From Cyrtodaria siliqua (Eukaryota; Mollusca; Bivalvia; Adapedonta; Hiatellidae): DNA of 64,000 bases. The stretch covers positions 33,501 through 97,500 of the forward strand of contig JAWPHD010007137.1 in assembly GCA_037043455.1 (NCBI GenBank), read 5' to 3'. The notes beneath the pieces were generated by a model. That model was not told the origin of the DNA, did not search any database, and was given only the letters and a program-made list of their open reading frames with translations. Positions 22,060 to 32,774 of this stretch are shown piece by piece. Each line of letters opens with the position of its first letter. Within the stretch, counting starts at the first letter, position 1. The position numbers and the translations under genes were made by a program.

Positions 22060-23390
22060 GGAAATAGTAATAGTAATAGTAATAATACCCTGTAGGTTAA
22101 TATTAAAGCATACTGGTTATGTACCAGTTATCGTCATTCACCAGATTTCGTCATTATCAGTAAAACGCTCAATATTGATTTTTTTTTCAACCCCACTTTA
22201 CAAATCACTGCACACTATCATCAGACGATTGTAGAGGAAAAAATATTTTAGAAATGTTAACATACACTCTCAAACAAACCCGTTTACCTATATAAATACC
22301 GTTATGAACAAAAAACAATCGGGGAATCCCGCGCTAATGCGCATGCGCAGGAAGATTTACTTTTAAAATATCTGACCCTTTACGTCGAACCATTGAATCA
22401 ATTTCACATGCCCAAAAAAAAATTAAAAGTATGTGCTTAACATTCTCAGCCAGGGGAGACAACGAGTACAGGTCAATCAATTTAAAATTTCCCTTTAAAT
22501 TATGAACGTCGAAGTGAAGTAAATTACACTTGATGGGTACAGTTGAAAAATCATTTTAAATTGTAGATATAACTTTCTTCTGACAATTTTTTTTTGTGTA
22601 TTTAAATGCAATGGTATATTTATATTTCAATTAATAACTACACAAGTTTTCATCATCCCAAATATGGGTTATTCGGTATTAAACGGAAGATGACAATAAC
22701 TACTACATTCAGCTCAGACCACCGACCCATTTCAGTCTATATTTAGTAACGGTCACGTGACACTTATTATCCAGAATAGAAACAATGTAAACACAGAATA
22801 TTTACGGCAAAAGGGTAAGCTTATCTACCAGCAAAAATGTTTATGATATGAGTGGATTTGATTTAGATATATTGAAGAACAAACATAAAAATGACGATAT
22901 CTGGTATACAGCCAGTACTCTTTTAACTTACTTTTGATGTGTACGCAAACGCGAGGTTTTAGCGCCTTCAATTAAAGTTCCAAAATATCTCGGCAAAAGT
23001 CTGGCTAAAGACATTCTAATCTGGCTAAAGAAATATTTAGTGCTTTAGCCAGATTTGGCTAAAGGGTTTAAAATCCTAACGCTAGACTAGAATGATGTAC
23101 TTATTAAATGTCCTATATTAGAGTATACAGTAGAGTTGATCTATTAAAATATTTATTTTTCTGTTCGAATTTTTCCGATGCAAATTATTTTAAACGTCCG
23201 AGTTATTCCCATGTGCGTCCCGACATTCGTCGGAATTATCACGGTGCGATAGTGTCTTCTCTTACGAATAATTGCAATATCTCGGAAACGCTACAGCATG
23301 TAATGTTTACGATGAAGTCCGAGACATATCGTACATTTTCTAATACTAATAGGCTATGAACGAAAAAGCTAAATCATTATGTCTATTTGC
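22060..23390. other. Intergenic DNA with a small palindrome
   Basis: ATAGTAATAGTAATAGTAAT repeat at 22063-22085. At about 22990-23065 CTGGCTAAAG and CTTTAGCCAG form imperfect hairpins. No gene seen. Confidence 0.4.
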
Positions 23391-23399
23391 ATGTAGCGA

Positions 23400-23580
23400 A
23401 CGATTACCATCAATGCAAAAGCTGTCCGAAATTACCCCGATTGACCCTACTACATTCCTTCAAATCTTTAGGGTGTACACCATCAATACCAGGTGACTTA
23501 TCACATTTGTTCAACTTTTTAAAGACCTCTTCCACTGTAAATTCACAGTCATCAATGGCTCAGTTCTTAAATCAAATTTA
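23400..23580 (-). mobile_element. LINE reverse-transcriptase fragment
   Basis: The minus strand reads EFTVEEVFKKLNKCDKSPG and then IDGVHPKDLKE. This is the conserved lead-in of non-LTR reverse transcriptases (K-SPG-DG motif). Only about 60 residues survive. The opposite-strand frames here are shadows. Confidence 0.75.
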
Positions 23581-23786
23581 GGTAAACTATCGTTAACTAA
23601 ATTAATGTACAAAAACAATGTTTAGCCAACAAATCGGTAAGCTATGTCCCCTGGTTTAGGTGTGTTACATTATAGCTATGTGCAGCAAAGGCATACCTTT
23701 ATCACCTTTTCCAGAGTTGTTCAGTAATTTCAAAACAAAAACACGCGGTCAAAGTTATTTCCCTTGACGAACCGCTCTTTGGACGA

Positions 23787-24566
23787 GTTTACTTGTTGGC
23801 CCCCTGCTATATTTAGGGTTAAAAAAGGGACTACCTGGCCCCCAGAGTAATTGGGGTATTATTCTTATATTTAGTATTTTATAATATATAATACTATATA
23901 TCATTGGAAAGCTCAGAATATGCACTTTCTAAAATAGTAAAGGTATTTAAATTTGGATGCTATATAACCAAATTAATGAATGCAGCACACACATACCCAT
24001 CAGAATCACAAAATTGCCTTATTTTGATCGCTAAAAACACATGGTCCCGTCTCAGAATTATTTAATACAGCTTTAATCTGTAATAACTTTATATATTTAT
24101 TTAGCTGAAGATAACTACTTTCTAAAACTGTACTGTAAGGATAATTTAAATCGTGCAAAAATTGGCATAAGTCGCTGTGAAATCGTATTTTTTTAGCCGC
24201 GATATTTTGGTACGGACCACCTGGCCCCCAAAATATATTTATGAAGTACTTTACCGATAATATTTTTATTACGTTTTCTTAAAGCTGATGTGATGCTCTT
24301 TATTTAGATGTTAAAAATACTAAAATCCGTCTACAAATGACAAAGGTATATGCTTTTGAATATTGCTAATGATTTTACCGATGTCTGCTGACAGTTTTTC
24401 ATGCTATCAAAAGATTAGTAAATGAATCATGCAACTATGTATTACGGTACTGTTTTAAATAAAATTATATGTACTGGATACTTTTATTATTTTATAACTT
24501 TACTCTTTTATCAAATAAAAATAAAATTCTCAACCCTAAATATAGCAGGGGGCCCAACAAGTAAAC
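23787..24566. mobile_element. TIR element with GTTTACTTGTTGG ends
   Basis: GTTTACTTGTTGGCCCCCTG (23787) is inverted at 24566 with one added C, and the match runs about 35 bp through CTATATTTAGGGTT. Inside, CACCTGGCCCCCA-type text occurs twice (23834, 24217). No protein. The flanks show no clear target duplication. Confidence 0.7.
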
Positions 24567-24885
24567 CTGTTTAAGGTATGGAACCACCACTAATTTTCAC
24601 CAATGTTAAAATTTCACATAGGATTAGACTGCACCAATTAGTGGGCAGGGAATAAATTCGGAGCTATTACACAGATTCTCTTAGTTTTGATTGGTTGACA
24701 AGGTAAACAAACCAAAAATCTTGCAAAAAAATTAAAATTCAACTTTTGAAGAGTAAATCACACATTTGTGCAGTGTATTCATAATGTGTTGCATAATCAA
24801 AAAAAGAACTAGGCTATATTTTACATTGTCCTCATGTGTCTACATGCAAGTAGATGTGTCAGCACCATCCGACCCAAACAGCTTT

Positions 24886-25252
24886 CAGGGGCGTAGCTTC
24901 CTATAGGCCATATAGGCCGCGGCCTACACTTTTTTCTGAGGAATCGAAAAAATGAAAATGCCAAAAAATGCAATAAAAATCGGAGGCATAGGTAAGGGGC
25001 TAAAGTACTTAGTGTTAATATAAATAACATTAAATTACTTTAAATGTTTTCAGCTTCTTTTTAGTTATAAGATATATAATTTACGGTAAAATGTAAGGAT
25101 ATTGATGCTCTTATAGACATATTCACCGGTACGAAATATACGCCAAAACGCACCTCCGACAGTCTAGGTGAAAACATTTTTACGGGGGAGCATGCCCCCG
25201 GACCCCCCTAGAACTCGGCCTACACATCATATTAAGCCAAGCTACGCCCCAG
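24886..25252. mobile_element. hAT-like MITE, 367 bp
   Basis: CAGGGGCGTAGCTTCC at the left and AAGCTACGCCCCAG at the right are near-inverse. The flanking GCTTT occurs on both sides. Inner text GGCCGCGGCCTACAC and CTCGGCCTACACATC is also inverse-related. A lone similar left end (AGTAGCGTAGCTACC) occurs at about 50303. Confidence 0.65.
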
Positions 25253-25549
25253 GCTTTTTCAAAACATACTCATCGTATGGCTTCTGTATGTTGTTTTGAT
25301 AAAACTAAGATAGGTCTTTCAAAACAAGTAATAAAAAATATAGCTTCCTATATTAGGGAACTCAGTACAGAGCTTAGAGTTATAAGGTAGGCCTATGGAA
25401 AATGAATTGGTGTTGTATGACCATATCAATGACTTTCTGCAACTTTAACTCAAACTGTATGGATAATTAATACAGCAGTGTAATTTTCATATAGAAAACT
25501 AATTTTCCACTTGAAAAAAAACATTCCAGTTCAGACCATCGAATAGGCA

Positions 25550-27368
25550 GAACGTGTTGCGACTGTCAGGAACCATACATACCAGAAAACTTCGATAAGT
25601 TAAGGAAGTTTTTAGATGAAAAGTTAAAGTCTTCAGTATTTAATTTTGATCTTATCACACCTTTTGAAGTAAAAATAATAATTGATAAATTAGACGTAAA
25701 TAATAGGTCCTAGAATAATAAAATTATGCAGAGATATGTTAACTTTACCAATAGCTTCTTTGATAAATAAATGTTTGAGTCTCGGAGTTTTTCCGGATAA
25801 ACTTAAGGAAGCATTTGTTCTCCCTATTCCTAAGAATGGTAACAAAGATGATGTAAATAATTACAGACCTATCTCAATACTTCCGACAATATCAAAAATA
25901 TTTGAAAGATTTATTGCTAATCAAATGCTTACCTATTTCAAGAAGACATCCATTCTATATGCCCGCCAATCAGGTTTTCGTAAAACCACTCTTGTCAAAC
26001 GGCACTTATACATATTGTTGATACATGGCTCAAAGAAATAGACTCAGGAAATATTGTAGGATCACTATTTTTAGATCTTAGTAAAGCCTTTGATTTGATC
26101 GATCATGAAATCCTCTTGTTTAAATTAAGACTGTATCATTTTTCAGAAGCATCCATTAAATTATTTCAGTCTTATCTTTCAAACAGAAGCCAAGTAGTTA
26201 AGGTCGGTGACACAATCTCAAATGTTCTTCCTGTGATTTCCGGGGTACCGCAGGGTTCTATCTTAGGACCGCTACTCTTTCTGTTATATGTAAATGACAT
26301 ACCTTTGTATATTGAGCACACCAATGTAGATATGTACGCAGACGATACAACACTTTGTGCATTTGGGAAAACAATATCGTGTATTCAGACTAAATTGCAA
26401 ACAGATTTAAACAATGTAAATGATTGGTGCACGATAAATAATATGATTATTAATCCCATTAAGTCAACTTGTATGATAATTGGACCAAATAAAACTTTAG
26501 CAAAGTGTGCAGCATTGCTGCTTCAAATTAATAATACAGATATTCAAAATGTAAAAGTACAAAAGTTACTAGGCATCTATATTGACGAATCATTATCTTG
26601 GAAAAATCATATATCTAAAACATGTACTAAACTTGTGTCAAAAATAAATCTGTTGAAAAGGATCTCCTACTACCTAACATATGACATGAAAAAATTGTTC
26701 TATAACTCATATATTATGTCTACATTTGATTATGGCTGTATAACATGGAGCCAAGCAAATAAATCCTCTATAAACAGAATACTTAAAATTCAAAAAAGGG
26801 CTGCTAGAATCATTCTCATGAAGCCTATAAACACACCGTCTAAAATAATGTTTGAAGAACTGAAGTGGCTTACCTTTGAACGGAGATGTGAATATCACAC
26901 ATGTGTTATGATTTATAAATCAATAAACAATTTAACACCTGATTACATAACCGATTTAATATCGTTCTCTACAAATTCAAATTATAATTTAAGATCTGTT
27001 GCTAGAAAGGATATTGCCCATTTAACACTTAGAACAAACATTCTTAAACGTACTTTTGGTTTTTCAGAAATGGTAGTTTGGAACATGATCCCCGTTGATA
27101 TACGAGCCTCGCTGTCTTTAGTTACATTTAAGACTAAATTAAAATCGTTTCTTTTAATGAAAGAGTGAAACCCCAGTTTGAATTATAACTTTATGTTACA
27201 AAAGTATGAAAATGTGTCTGTCTTGTTGAAGTTATAAAGTGATGCATGTATTGTTTTATCTTGCATTATATGCTTACATTGTTATATTGTGTTGATTTAT
27301 AGATGGCCATATTGTAAAAAAGACTTGTGTAAATGCTATGTCTTAATATGTTACCTTCTTGAAATAAA

Positions 27369-27406
<38 letters not shown>

Positions 27407-27407
27407 G
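25550..27407 (+). mobile_element. 5'-truncated LINE: reverse transcriptase with (TTA)n tail
   Basis: A non-LTR reverse transcriptase in two or three frames. The first part (to 26040) reads NNYRPISILPTISKIFER and ARQSGFRK; a frameshift follows at about 26040. From 26095 to 27168 a single 357-codon frame carries LIDHEILLFKL, GVPQGSILGPLLFLLYVNDI (from 26242) and the catalytic YADDTT (26335). It then runs through thumb-like sequence (KVQKLLGIYIDESLSW, then KKLFYNSYIMSTFDYG) to TAG/TGA near 27168. A 3' UTR of about 230 bp ends in GAAATAAAG and (TTA)n at 27369-27407. No endonuclease domain remains. The motif set and microsatellite tail fit CR1/Jockey-group LINEs. The intact 3' half suggests fairly recent insertion. 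Confidence 0.9.
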
Positions 27408-27540
27408 TGACCCCTCAAGGCGTGCCGCTGTCTGTAATCAAAGCCACGGGGAGGTTAGCCTCGAATGTACATATGTTTTATCCTGCTTTTATCGTGGCCT
27501 TAAAGAAGGTAATCCAGCCACCCTCCTTTGGTAATCGGTT

Positions 27541-28170
27541 TCCAATTAATTTCTCAGGTCAACCTAGGGCCAGTTTTATGGAAAGTGCATCAATATTGTT
27601 TGGTTTTTGATGATTTAAATGTAAAATATTTGTAATAATACTAAAAATATACTAAGAATATACTAAAAACAAAAAAAGATGAAAGAAAGTCTTAATTCCT
27701 CAAAAAACATCATAAAGTATAACAAACTGTAGTTTATAAATATTACGTCTGTATAGCAAAAATAACTTACCAGCTATGAAAAGGGCCTCGTGTTATGGAA
27801 TATGCTTCAGTAATGTTTGGTTTTGTCGTTTTAAAATATTAAAGTGTGTGTAATTATAACATAAAAAGACGAAAGAAAGTCTACATTCCCAAAAATCCGT
27901 CATAAAATGACAAAATATCTAATTTATAAATACGAATTGCAAAAATCACTTACCGGCTACGAAAAGGGCCTCATTTTATGAAATATGCTTCAATATCATT
28001 TGGTGTTGGTTATTTAAATCATAAAATATGGCAGCATATAATATTTGTTATACGATTTAACCATCCGGTCTGCGAAAAGGTCTAGGGCCAATGTGTTTAA
28101 TGCATATTATCAGATTGATCACATTTCACACTGGCGCTAGTTTTATATTAAGCATCAAGTATTTATTTAT
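27541..28170 (+). repeat. Diverged tandem repeat, about 180-230 bp units
   Basis: Three copies of a GGGCC..TTTTATGRAA..TGCWTCAATATTRTTTGGT block start near 27568, 27785 and 27966, each followed by AAATRTAAAATATTK. They also contain GAAAAGGGCC, the motif that recurs in the fold-back region to the right. Confidence 0.6.
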
Positions 28171-28210
28171 TTATTTATTACAAATATGTTTATGTTGACA
28201 ATGGTTCTAC

Positions 28211-28324
28211 AAAAAGGACTATACCCTCATACGAAAAGGACATACACATTGTCTAATAATGTGTCTAATAATTTATTAGACAATGTTTATGTCCTTTTCG
28301 TATGAGGGTATTGTCCTTTTTATT
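28211..28324. repeat. Near-perfect 50-bp hairpin
   Basis: AAAGGACTATACCCTCATAC (28214) and its inverse GTATGAGGGTATTGTCCTTT pair. They continue through GAAAAGGACATA and CATTGTCTAATAA, with a loop of about 10 nt. Two ACGAAAAGG motifs lie in the stem. Confidence 0.85.
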
Positions 28325-28514
28325 ATTATGAAATGACCTGTGATTTCCGACTTTACTACGAAAAGGATCTTTAATTTCATTGAAGATAATCTGAATGATG
28401 ACCATGCTTCTACGAAAAGGACTATAACGAAAAGGGTCTGTAATTTCATTTTTTTTTTTTAATATTGGCCTAAATTGATATCCATCGTCATACGAAAAGG
28501 GCTGTAAACTTATA

Positions 28515-28830
28515 CGAAAATTATATTCACATCTACGAAAAGGGACGCTGATCTACGACTTTTCTACGAAAACCACTACAGTTTTAAACAGTATTCGTAT
28601 TACATTTGCTAATTTAAACGAAAATGATATTCACATTTACGAAAAGGGATGCTGATCTACGACTTTTCTACGAAAACCACTACAGTTTTAAACAGTATTC
28701 GTATTAAATTTGCTGATTTAAACGGAAATGATATTCACATCTACGAAAAGGGACGCTGATCTACGACTTTTCTACGAAAACCACTCCAGTTTTAAACAGT
28801 ATTCGTATTAAATTTGCTAATTTAAACATT
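28515..28830 (+). repeat. Three tandem 104-bp units
   Basis: CACATCTACGAAAAGGGACG anchors at 28528, 28632 and 28736, an exact 104-bp period. Each unit has TCTACGACTTTTCTACGAAA and CAGTATTCGTATTA. Confidence 0.9.
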
Positions 28831-29192
28831 AATTAATGATTTCAATTATTTCCAAACAAACATTCATTTCGTTTATTAAAAGATCTGTAAACACAAATAG
28901 CCAAGTTTCTAATTTCTTTTTGACACTCTGAGTTAATTAACAAAATAAGTTTCTGCATATTTGGCCTATTCCAATAGTATTTTTTTATATATTGTTTTCT
29001 AAACTCCACACATATAGGGCATTCCATAGATCTACATACCTGTATATCCATGGGCATTCTAACGTAAAATGAAATTCGTCTTCTAGGATATTAATAATTG
29101 ATGTACATGTAGATTAGTTAAGGTAGACAATATTTAATACATTTTAAATAACAGAGTTTACATTGCTTTTATTTGAAATTTCACACACGTTA

Positions 29193-29666
29193 ATGGTATT
29201 TAATTCAAGCATGGAGATCATCAGTATAACGTTTCCTTCTGCAGACCTGGAAGACGTGGGCACACTTCAGATGTCAGACTTGAATGAAACACTAAATGTA
29301 CTTAAAGGTCATCACACAACAATAAACGAGGTTCCATCCGGCCGGAAAGACGGCATGTACTATGTCCTGGACAACACTCCAAACATCGAGAAAAGACGCA
29401 ATGGAAAACGGTCTGAATTCTGGGACGACTGCAGCACCTGGTTAAATGGCGCCACGCCGTGCACCTTTGTCATAGAAAGAAGCGACAAATTAACCAACAT
29501 CGTAAAAAGACAAGGACTGTACTGCATGTTAAAACAACAAAATAACAAACGCGAATTCTTGCCACATGAACCTCAACCAAACGAAGACGCAGTAATAGCA
29601 GTACATCGCTTTTACCAGAATCTCAAAGCATCTTCTGCGGGATCAGAACAGTCCGGAGACGCTTGA
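29193..29666 (+). CDS. Unknown protein inside fold-back element
   Basis: An open frame of 157 codons from ATG 29193 (a second ATG is at 29211). The C-terminal two thirds are charged and compact: a basic-aromatic stretch (GRKDGMYYVLDNTPNIEKRR, RSEFWDDCSTWLNG), then VIERSDKL and YCMLKQQNNKREFLPHEP, ending with a helix-like HRFYQNLK. After the stop at 29666 the +2 frame continues sensibly (RRLTRIEKAANLMSDVPTD, then IAIVEYVGTF), so a frameshift probably cut the original protein. Codon quality is far better than in neighbouring chance frames. I do not recognise the family. Its position between inward-facing motif arrays suggests it is transposon-encoded, perhaps a DNA-binding N-terminal region. 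Confidence 0.55.
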   Translation: MVFNSSMEIISITFPSADLEDVGTLQMSDLNETLNVLKGHHTTINEVPSGRKDGMYYVLDNTPNIEKRRNGKRSEFWDDCSTWLNGATPCTFVIERSDKLTNIVKRQGLYCMLKQQNNKREFLPHEPQPNEDAVIAVHRFYQNLKASSAGSEQSGDA

Positions 29667-30599
29667 CCAGGATTGAAAAAGCAGCAAACCTTATGTCGGA
29701 TGTACCGACTGACATAGCCATCGTAGAATACGTAGGCACATTTTTCATGAGTTAGTAAAGGACTCATTTAATAATCCGAAACACATCAGAACAAAACCAG
29801 CTGTACTTAATGAAAACAACTAAGGAATATCAAACACGAACTCACAAAATCACAACAAAACCAAAAAACATCCAGTAATATCGCCGAAATATAATGTATT
29901 TATTCATGTCCTTTCCGCGTTCGTTAACGGCTATGTACGGCCCTTTTCGTGATGCATATGCCCTTTTCGTACGTAGAGCATGTATGTGACCCGCTTCTAA
30001 TGCATAACTTGGAATTTTATATTAGCTTTATGTTAAAAAAATAATTGTAACAAACTTATTATCGTGTGAATTCTTACATCAGGTTCAAATATTAAGCCCT
30101 TTTCGTAATAGTGAATGTATGATTTTAACAATACTGGTATGTCCTTTTCGTAGCACATTAACGGCTATGTATACGGCCCTTTTCGTAATGCATATACCCT
30201 TTTCGTACAGCATGTATGTAACCCGTTACTAGTGCATAACATGGAATTTAGTATTATTTCCAGTCCTCATCAAGATTTATGTTAAAAAATAAAATATTTC
30301 TAATGGATCTGAATGGTCCAATAAATGTCCTTTTCGTATCATGTCATTTAGCATGTTTGAGTATGCCCTTTTCGTACAACGGCATTTGTTACATACGTGG
30401 TAAAATAAGTTTAATAAGGTACTTATTGTGTGAGTTTCTTTAAAAAACAAACATTTTTTTATTGCGTTTATTGATGAAAAGCAAAGTTACATGAAAAAAC
30501 ACACACTATATTAAATAAAAAACGTAATTAACAGGCCATTTTCGTAGCTTGAATGCCCTTTTCGCGAAAACGGTCCTTTTCGGTAATCAGTCACCAAGT

Positions 30600-30940
30600 A
30601 GACTGGTACCCGGTACATAGTATAGGCTACTGGTCCCCGAATTCACACTCATGATTGCAGGGTTATAAAGGGGGACGCTTAAATCCTACTGAACTGTACG
30701 ACGCTGGATTCGACAAGATGTCAACTGTTCTCGGTGTGACAGTGGGGACCTACGACGGATGCAGCACCACCACGGACGGCCCATTGGCGTTGCATCAACC
30801 CTGCGAGATATACACTGGCTGTGGGCGCGAGTAGCTACCATTTCCACGGCAAGTGTGAATACTGGAGGAGCCATCACCGCGTGCAAATCCACCAACACGG
30901 ATTCCACGAGCGATGGGATTGACCTACTGGCAATCACTAA
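30600..30940. other. Unresolved, moderately GC-rich segment
   Basis: GC content rises here. One frame from about 30690 reads LYDAGFDKMSTVLGVTVG before a stop at about 30833, and other frames are also partly open. No family recognised and no splice pattern that convinces. Confidence 0.3.
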
Positions 30941-30944
30941 ATAC

Positions 30945-31344
30945 CTACTTCATGCAAATCAAATGATTATTTGCCGAGATATGGTCATGTGAATACTAAG
31001 GACAATAAAAGTCGGAGATATTTTTTTCACTTTTGCACTATCTGAATTGTCATACCAAATGGCATTTATTGTCAATACACCATATTAAATGGGTCAAATG
31101 TTTAGAACACTCAATGGAAATTAATAAAATATGCATTTTAGGTGCATTTAGGACGATGAATATGCCAATTATATAGATTTTCATGCCAACATTGACTTTT
31201 TAAGAAATCCCTCATCCTCGGAGGCAATTGTATGTGACCCTCGGAGGATGAATTGATTGTTTGTATGGTGTTTAAAGTTGAACATGACCATACAAACAAA
31301 CAAATCATCCTCGGAGGTTCACATGCAATTGGTGGTGGTAAACC
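30945..31344 (+). repeat. Right part of the 14.6-kb repeat family
   Basis: ACTTCATGCAAATCAAATGA onward matches 15112-15390 with scattered changes. The end CTCGGAGGTTCACATGCAAT..TGGTGGTGGTAAACC matches the right end of the 470-bp repeats. A SINE-tail palindrome is inserted at about 31230-31318. Confidence 0.7.
31230..31318. repeat. SINE-tail palindrome between CCTCGGAGG copies
   Basis: TTGTTTGTATGGT and ACCATACAAACA, the 3' tail of the window's SINE family in opposite orientations, surround a 20-nt middle. Three CCTCGGAGG copies flank it (31217, 31243, 31309). Confidence 0.65.
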
Positions 31345-31349
31345 TTAAA

Positions 31350-31970
31350 TAAATGCACGATTTCAGTGTACGAAAAGAGCCACTATATACGAATAGAGGC
31401 GAAAAGTTTCGGTAAGAGTCGTCACATTTAATTACAAGACAAAATTGATGCAAAGCATCAATTCGCCGGTAAGGATGTTGCTGTTGTTTATCCTTCCTAT
31501 TTACTACCGGTGTATCAATCTCCACGCAGGGACCCTCTGAAAACCCGACCGACCCTCTGAAAACACCCCCCGACTCCATTTTTTTTTATTGAAATATATA
31601 TATATATATTTATTTTTTTTGGAAAAATAATTATGTTCACGCGATCACGGCCGACTCATGTGCTCAATACTGACCCCCTTCCGGACATGCAAAAAATAAA
31701 TTAAACTATTTAACCCCTTTGCAATAATTGCAAGTGATTGGGAAAAGAGCCAGTTGTTGCCATGCCTTTTGGGAAACAATAACACATACACAATTTCATA
31801 TTGTTATCTATTGTAGTTTTTAAAATACCACATTTTCCCATTCATCAAACTCATCACCACCTTAAATGTAACATCGCCAAAAAATAAAATAAAATAATAA
31901 AATAAAATAAAATGCCTACCTACCTACCCTATTTTTTTCAGCAATGTTACAGTAAACACAGGTATAATTT
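31350..31970. other. AT-rich DNA with simple repeats
   Basis: (AT)n at about 31592-31605, T-runs, AAAATAAAAT repeats at 31880-31915. One inverted ACGAAAAGAGCC motif at 31369. No gene. Confidence 0.4.
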
Positions 31971-31974
31971 TATT

Positions 31975-32560
31975 TGGCCTAACTACTAAATTACAAGATT
32001 TTGGTAAAACCTGTTAAATTGGAATATGTTTGCCCGAAACTTATTTATTTCTTGTGTAAATATAATTTTCAGAATATCTGCAAATTAGATGTTGCAAGAT
32101 TTGAAATAATGCATGAAAACAATTTTGTTTTAATCGGGACTATTTTACTACAAAAATAATACGTACTTAGGTCTCCTCAATCGAAAACGTAAACATTTTA
32201 AACCGAAGCTCGATAGCAGAAAATTAATTTAAAAAATTAACTCATAGAAATAAAAATTGAAATTATATAATATAGGTCTATATTTTACCTTTTAACTTTT
32301 TTGAATAATCACGTGACCTTACCGTTCGCCCTACTTCCTTTGACGTTGACAGAGTCAAATGAGGAACGAGCGTACTCTGGGTAGAGATTGGGTACTTTGC
32401 CGAAGCAAATCCTCCAAACCCATCAAATCGAGATGTATCCTTGGAAATACCCACAAGCATTATTTCCGATGATCTACGGAAATGAGCGAGTTTGCATGAT
32501 TGCCGAGGATGCATGAGAACGTAAAATGTATGCGACATGGCGGCATCCTCGATAAGCGTA
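31975..32560 (-). repeat. Inverted duplication, arm 1
   Basis: About 580 bp that recurs in reverse at about 40010-40605 with scattered differences and a 19-bp deletion in the second copy. The shared part includes both the exon-like stretch (32324-32567) and AT-rich sequence downstream of it. Such a pair separated by 7.4 kb could be the ends of a large element or an inverted segmental duplication. Confidence 0.75.
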
Positions 32561-32567
32561 ACATTCT
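32324..32567 (-). CDS. Candidate exon, unknown protein
   Basis: On the minus strand a good splice acceptor (TTACCTATTTCTCAG) at about 32568 is followed by an open frame. It has ATG at 32540 and reads MSHTFYVLMHPRQSCKLAHF, later SRFDGFGGFASAKYP. A donor-like ACG|GTAAGG lies near 32323. The frame stays open beyond the donor to a stop near 32280. The duplicate at 40000-40200 keeps the frame, and two of the three base differences noticed in the shared core are synonymous, which hints at past coding. No domain recognised. Confidence 0.35.
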
Positions 32568-32625
32568 GAGAAATAGGTAATAATAGTAATTTATACAAAA
32601 AATGTGGATAATCTACATGATACAT

Positions 32626-32769
32626 AGAATATTATGTCAGTGCCTTTTACTATCAAGTTTACTAGGCTCGGCACGAAAACGAAGAATGGCTCGGCAGAGC
32701 CTCGCCAATCTTAGTTTTCTAATCTTCGCCTAATAAACTTGATAGTAAAAGGCACTGACATAATATTCT
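32626..32769. repeat. Perfect 36-bp inverted repeat, palindromic MITE
   Basis: AGAATATTATGTCAGTGCCT.. (32626-32661) is exactly inverted at 32734-32769. The 72-nt middle is itself partly self-complementary around GGCTCGGC and GCCGAGCC-like text. A small hairpin MITE. Confidence 0.85.
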
Positions 32770-32774
32770 CTATA

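Larger units (their letters stand above)
28060..30590. mobile_element. Fold-back region with inward TACGAAAAGG motifs around an ORF
   Basis: In 28073-28760 about ten copies of ACGAAAAGG(G/A)C lie in the plus orientation. In 29930-30585 about ten copies of the inverse (GYCCTTTTCGTA) lie facing them. Between the arms is the ORF 29193-29666 with a frame-shifted continuation. The right arm also contains a direct duplication of about 235 bp (29925 and 30163). Terminal inverted repeats with exact ends were not found. Clustered, oppositely oriented motifs at both sides of a gene suggest transposase-binding arrays of a DNA transposon of unknown type. Confidence 0.6.
24575..31344. mobile_element. Possible 6.8-kb TTAA-flanked element holding other insertions
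   Basis: TTAA (24571-24574) then GGTATGGAACCACCACTAATT at the left, and the reverse complement GGTTTACCACCACCAATTGC then TTAA (31345-31348) at the right. Subterminal sequences at 25420-25520 and 30945-31205 match the 14566-16381 family in the expected order. If one element, it contains a hAT-like MITE, a LINE and the fold-back region. The long distance makes this tentative. Confidence 0.4.

Noticed and set aside
30686..30992. Gene at the GC-rich patch
   Set aside because: Both strands are partly open, with no splice sites or domain.
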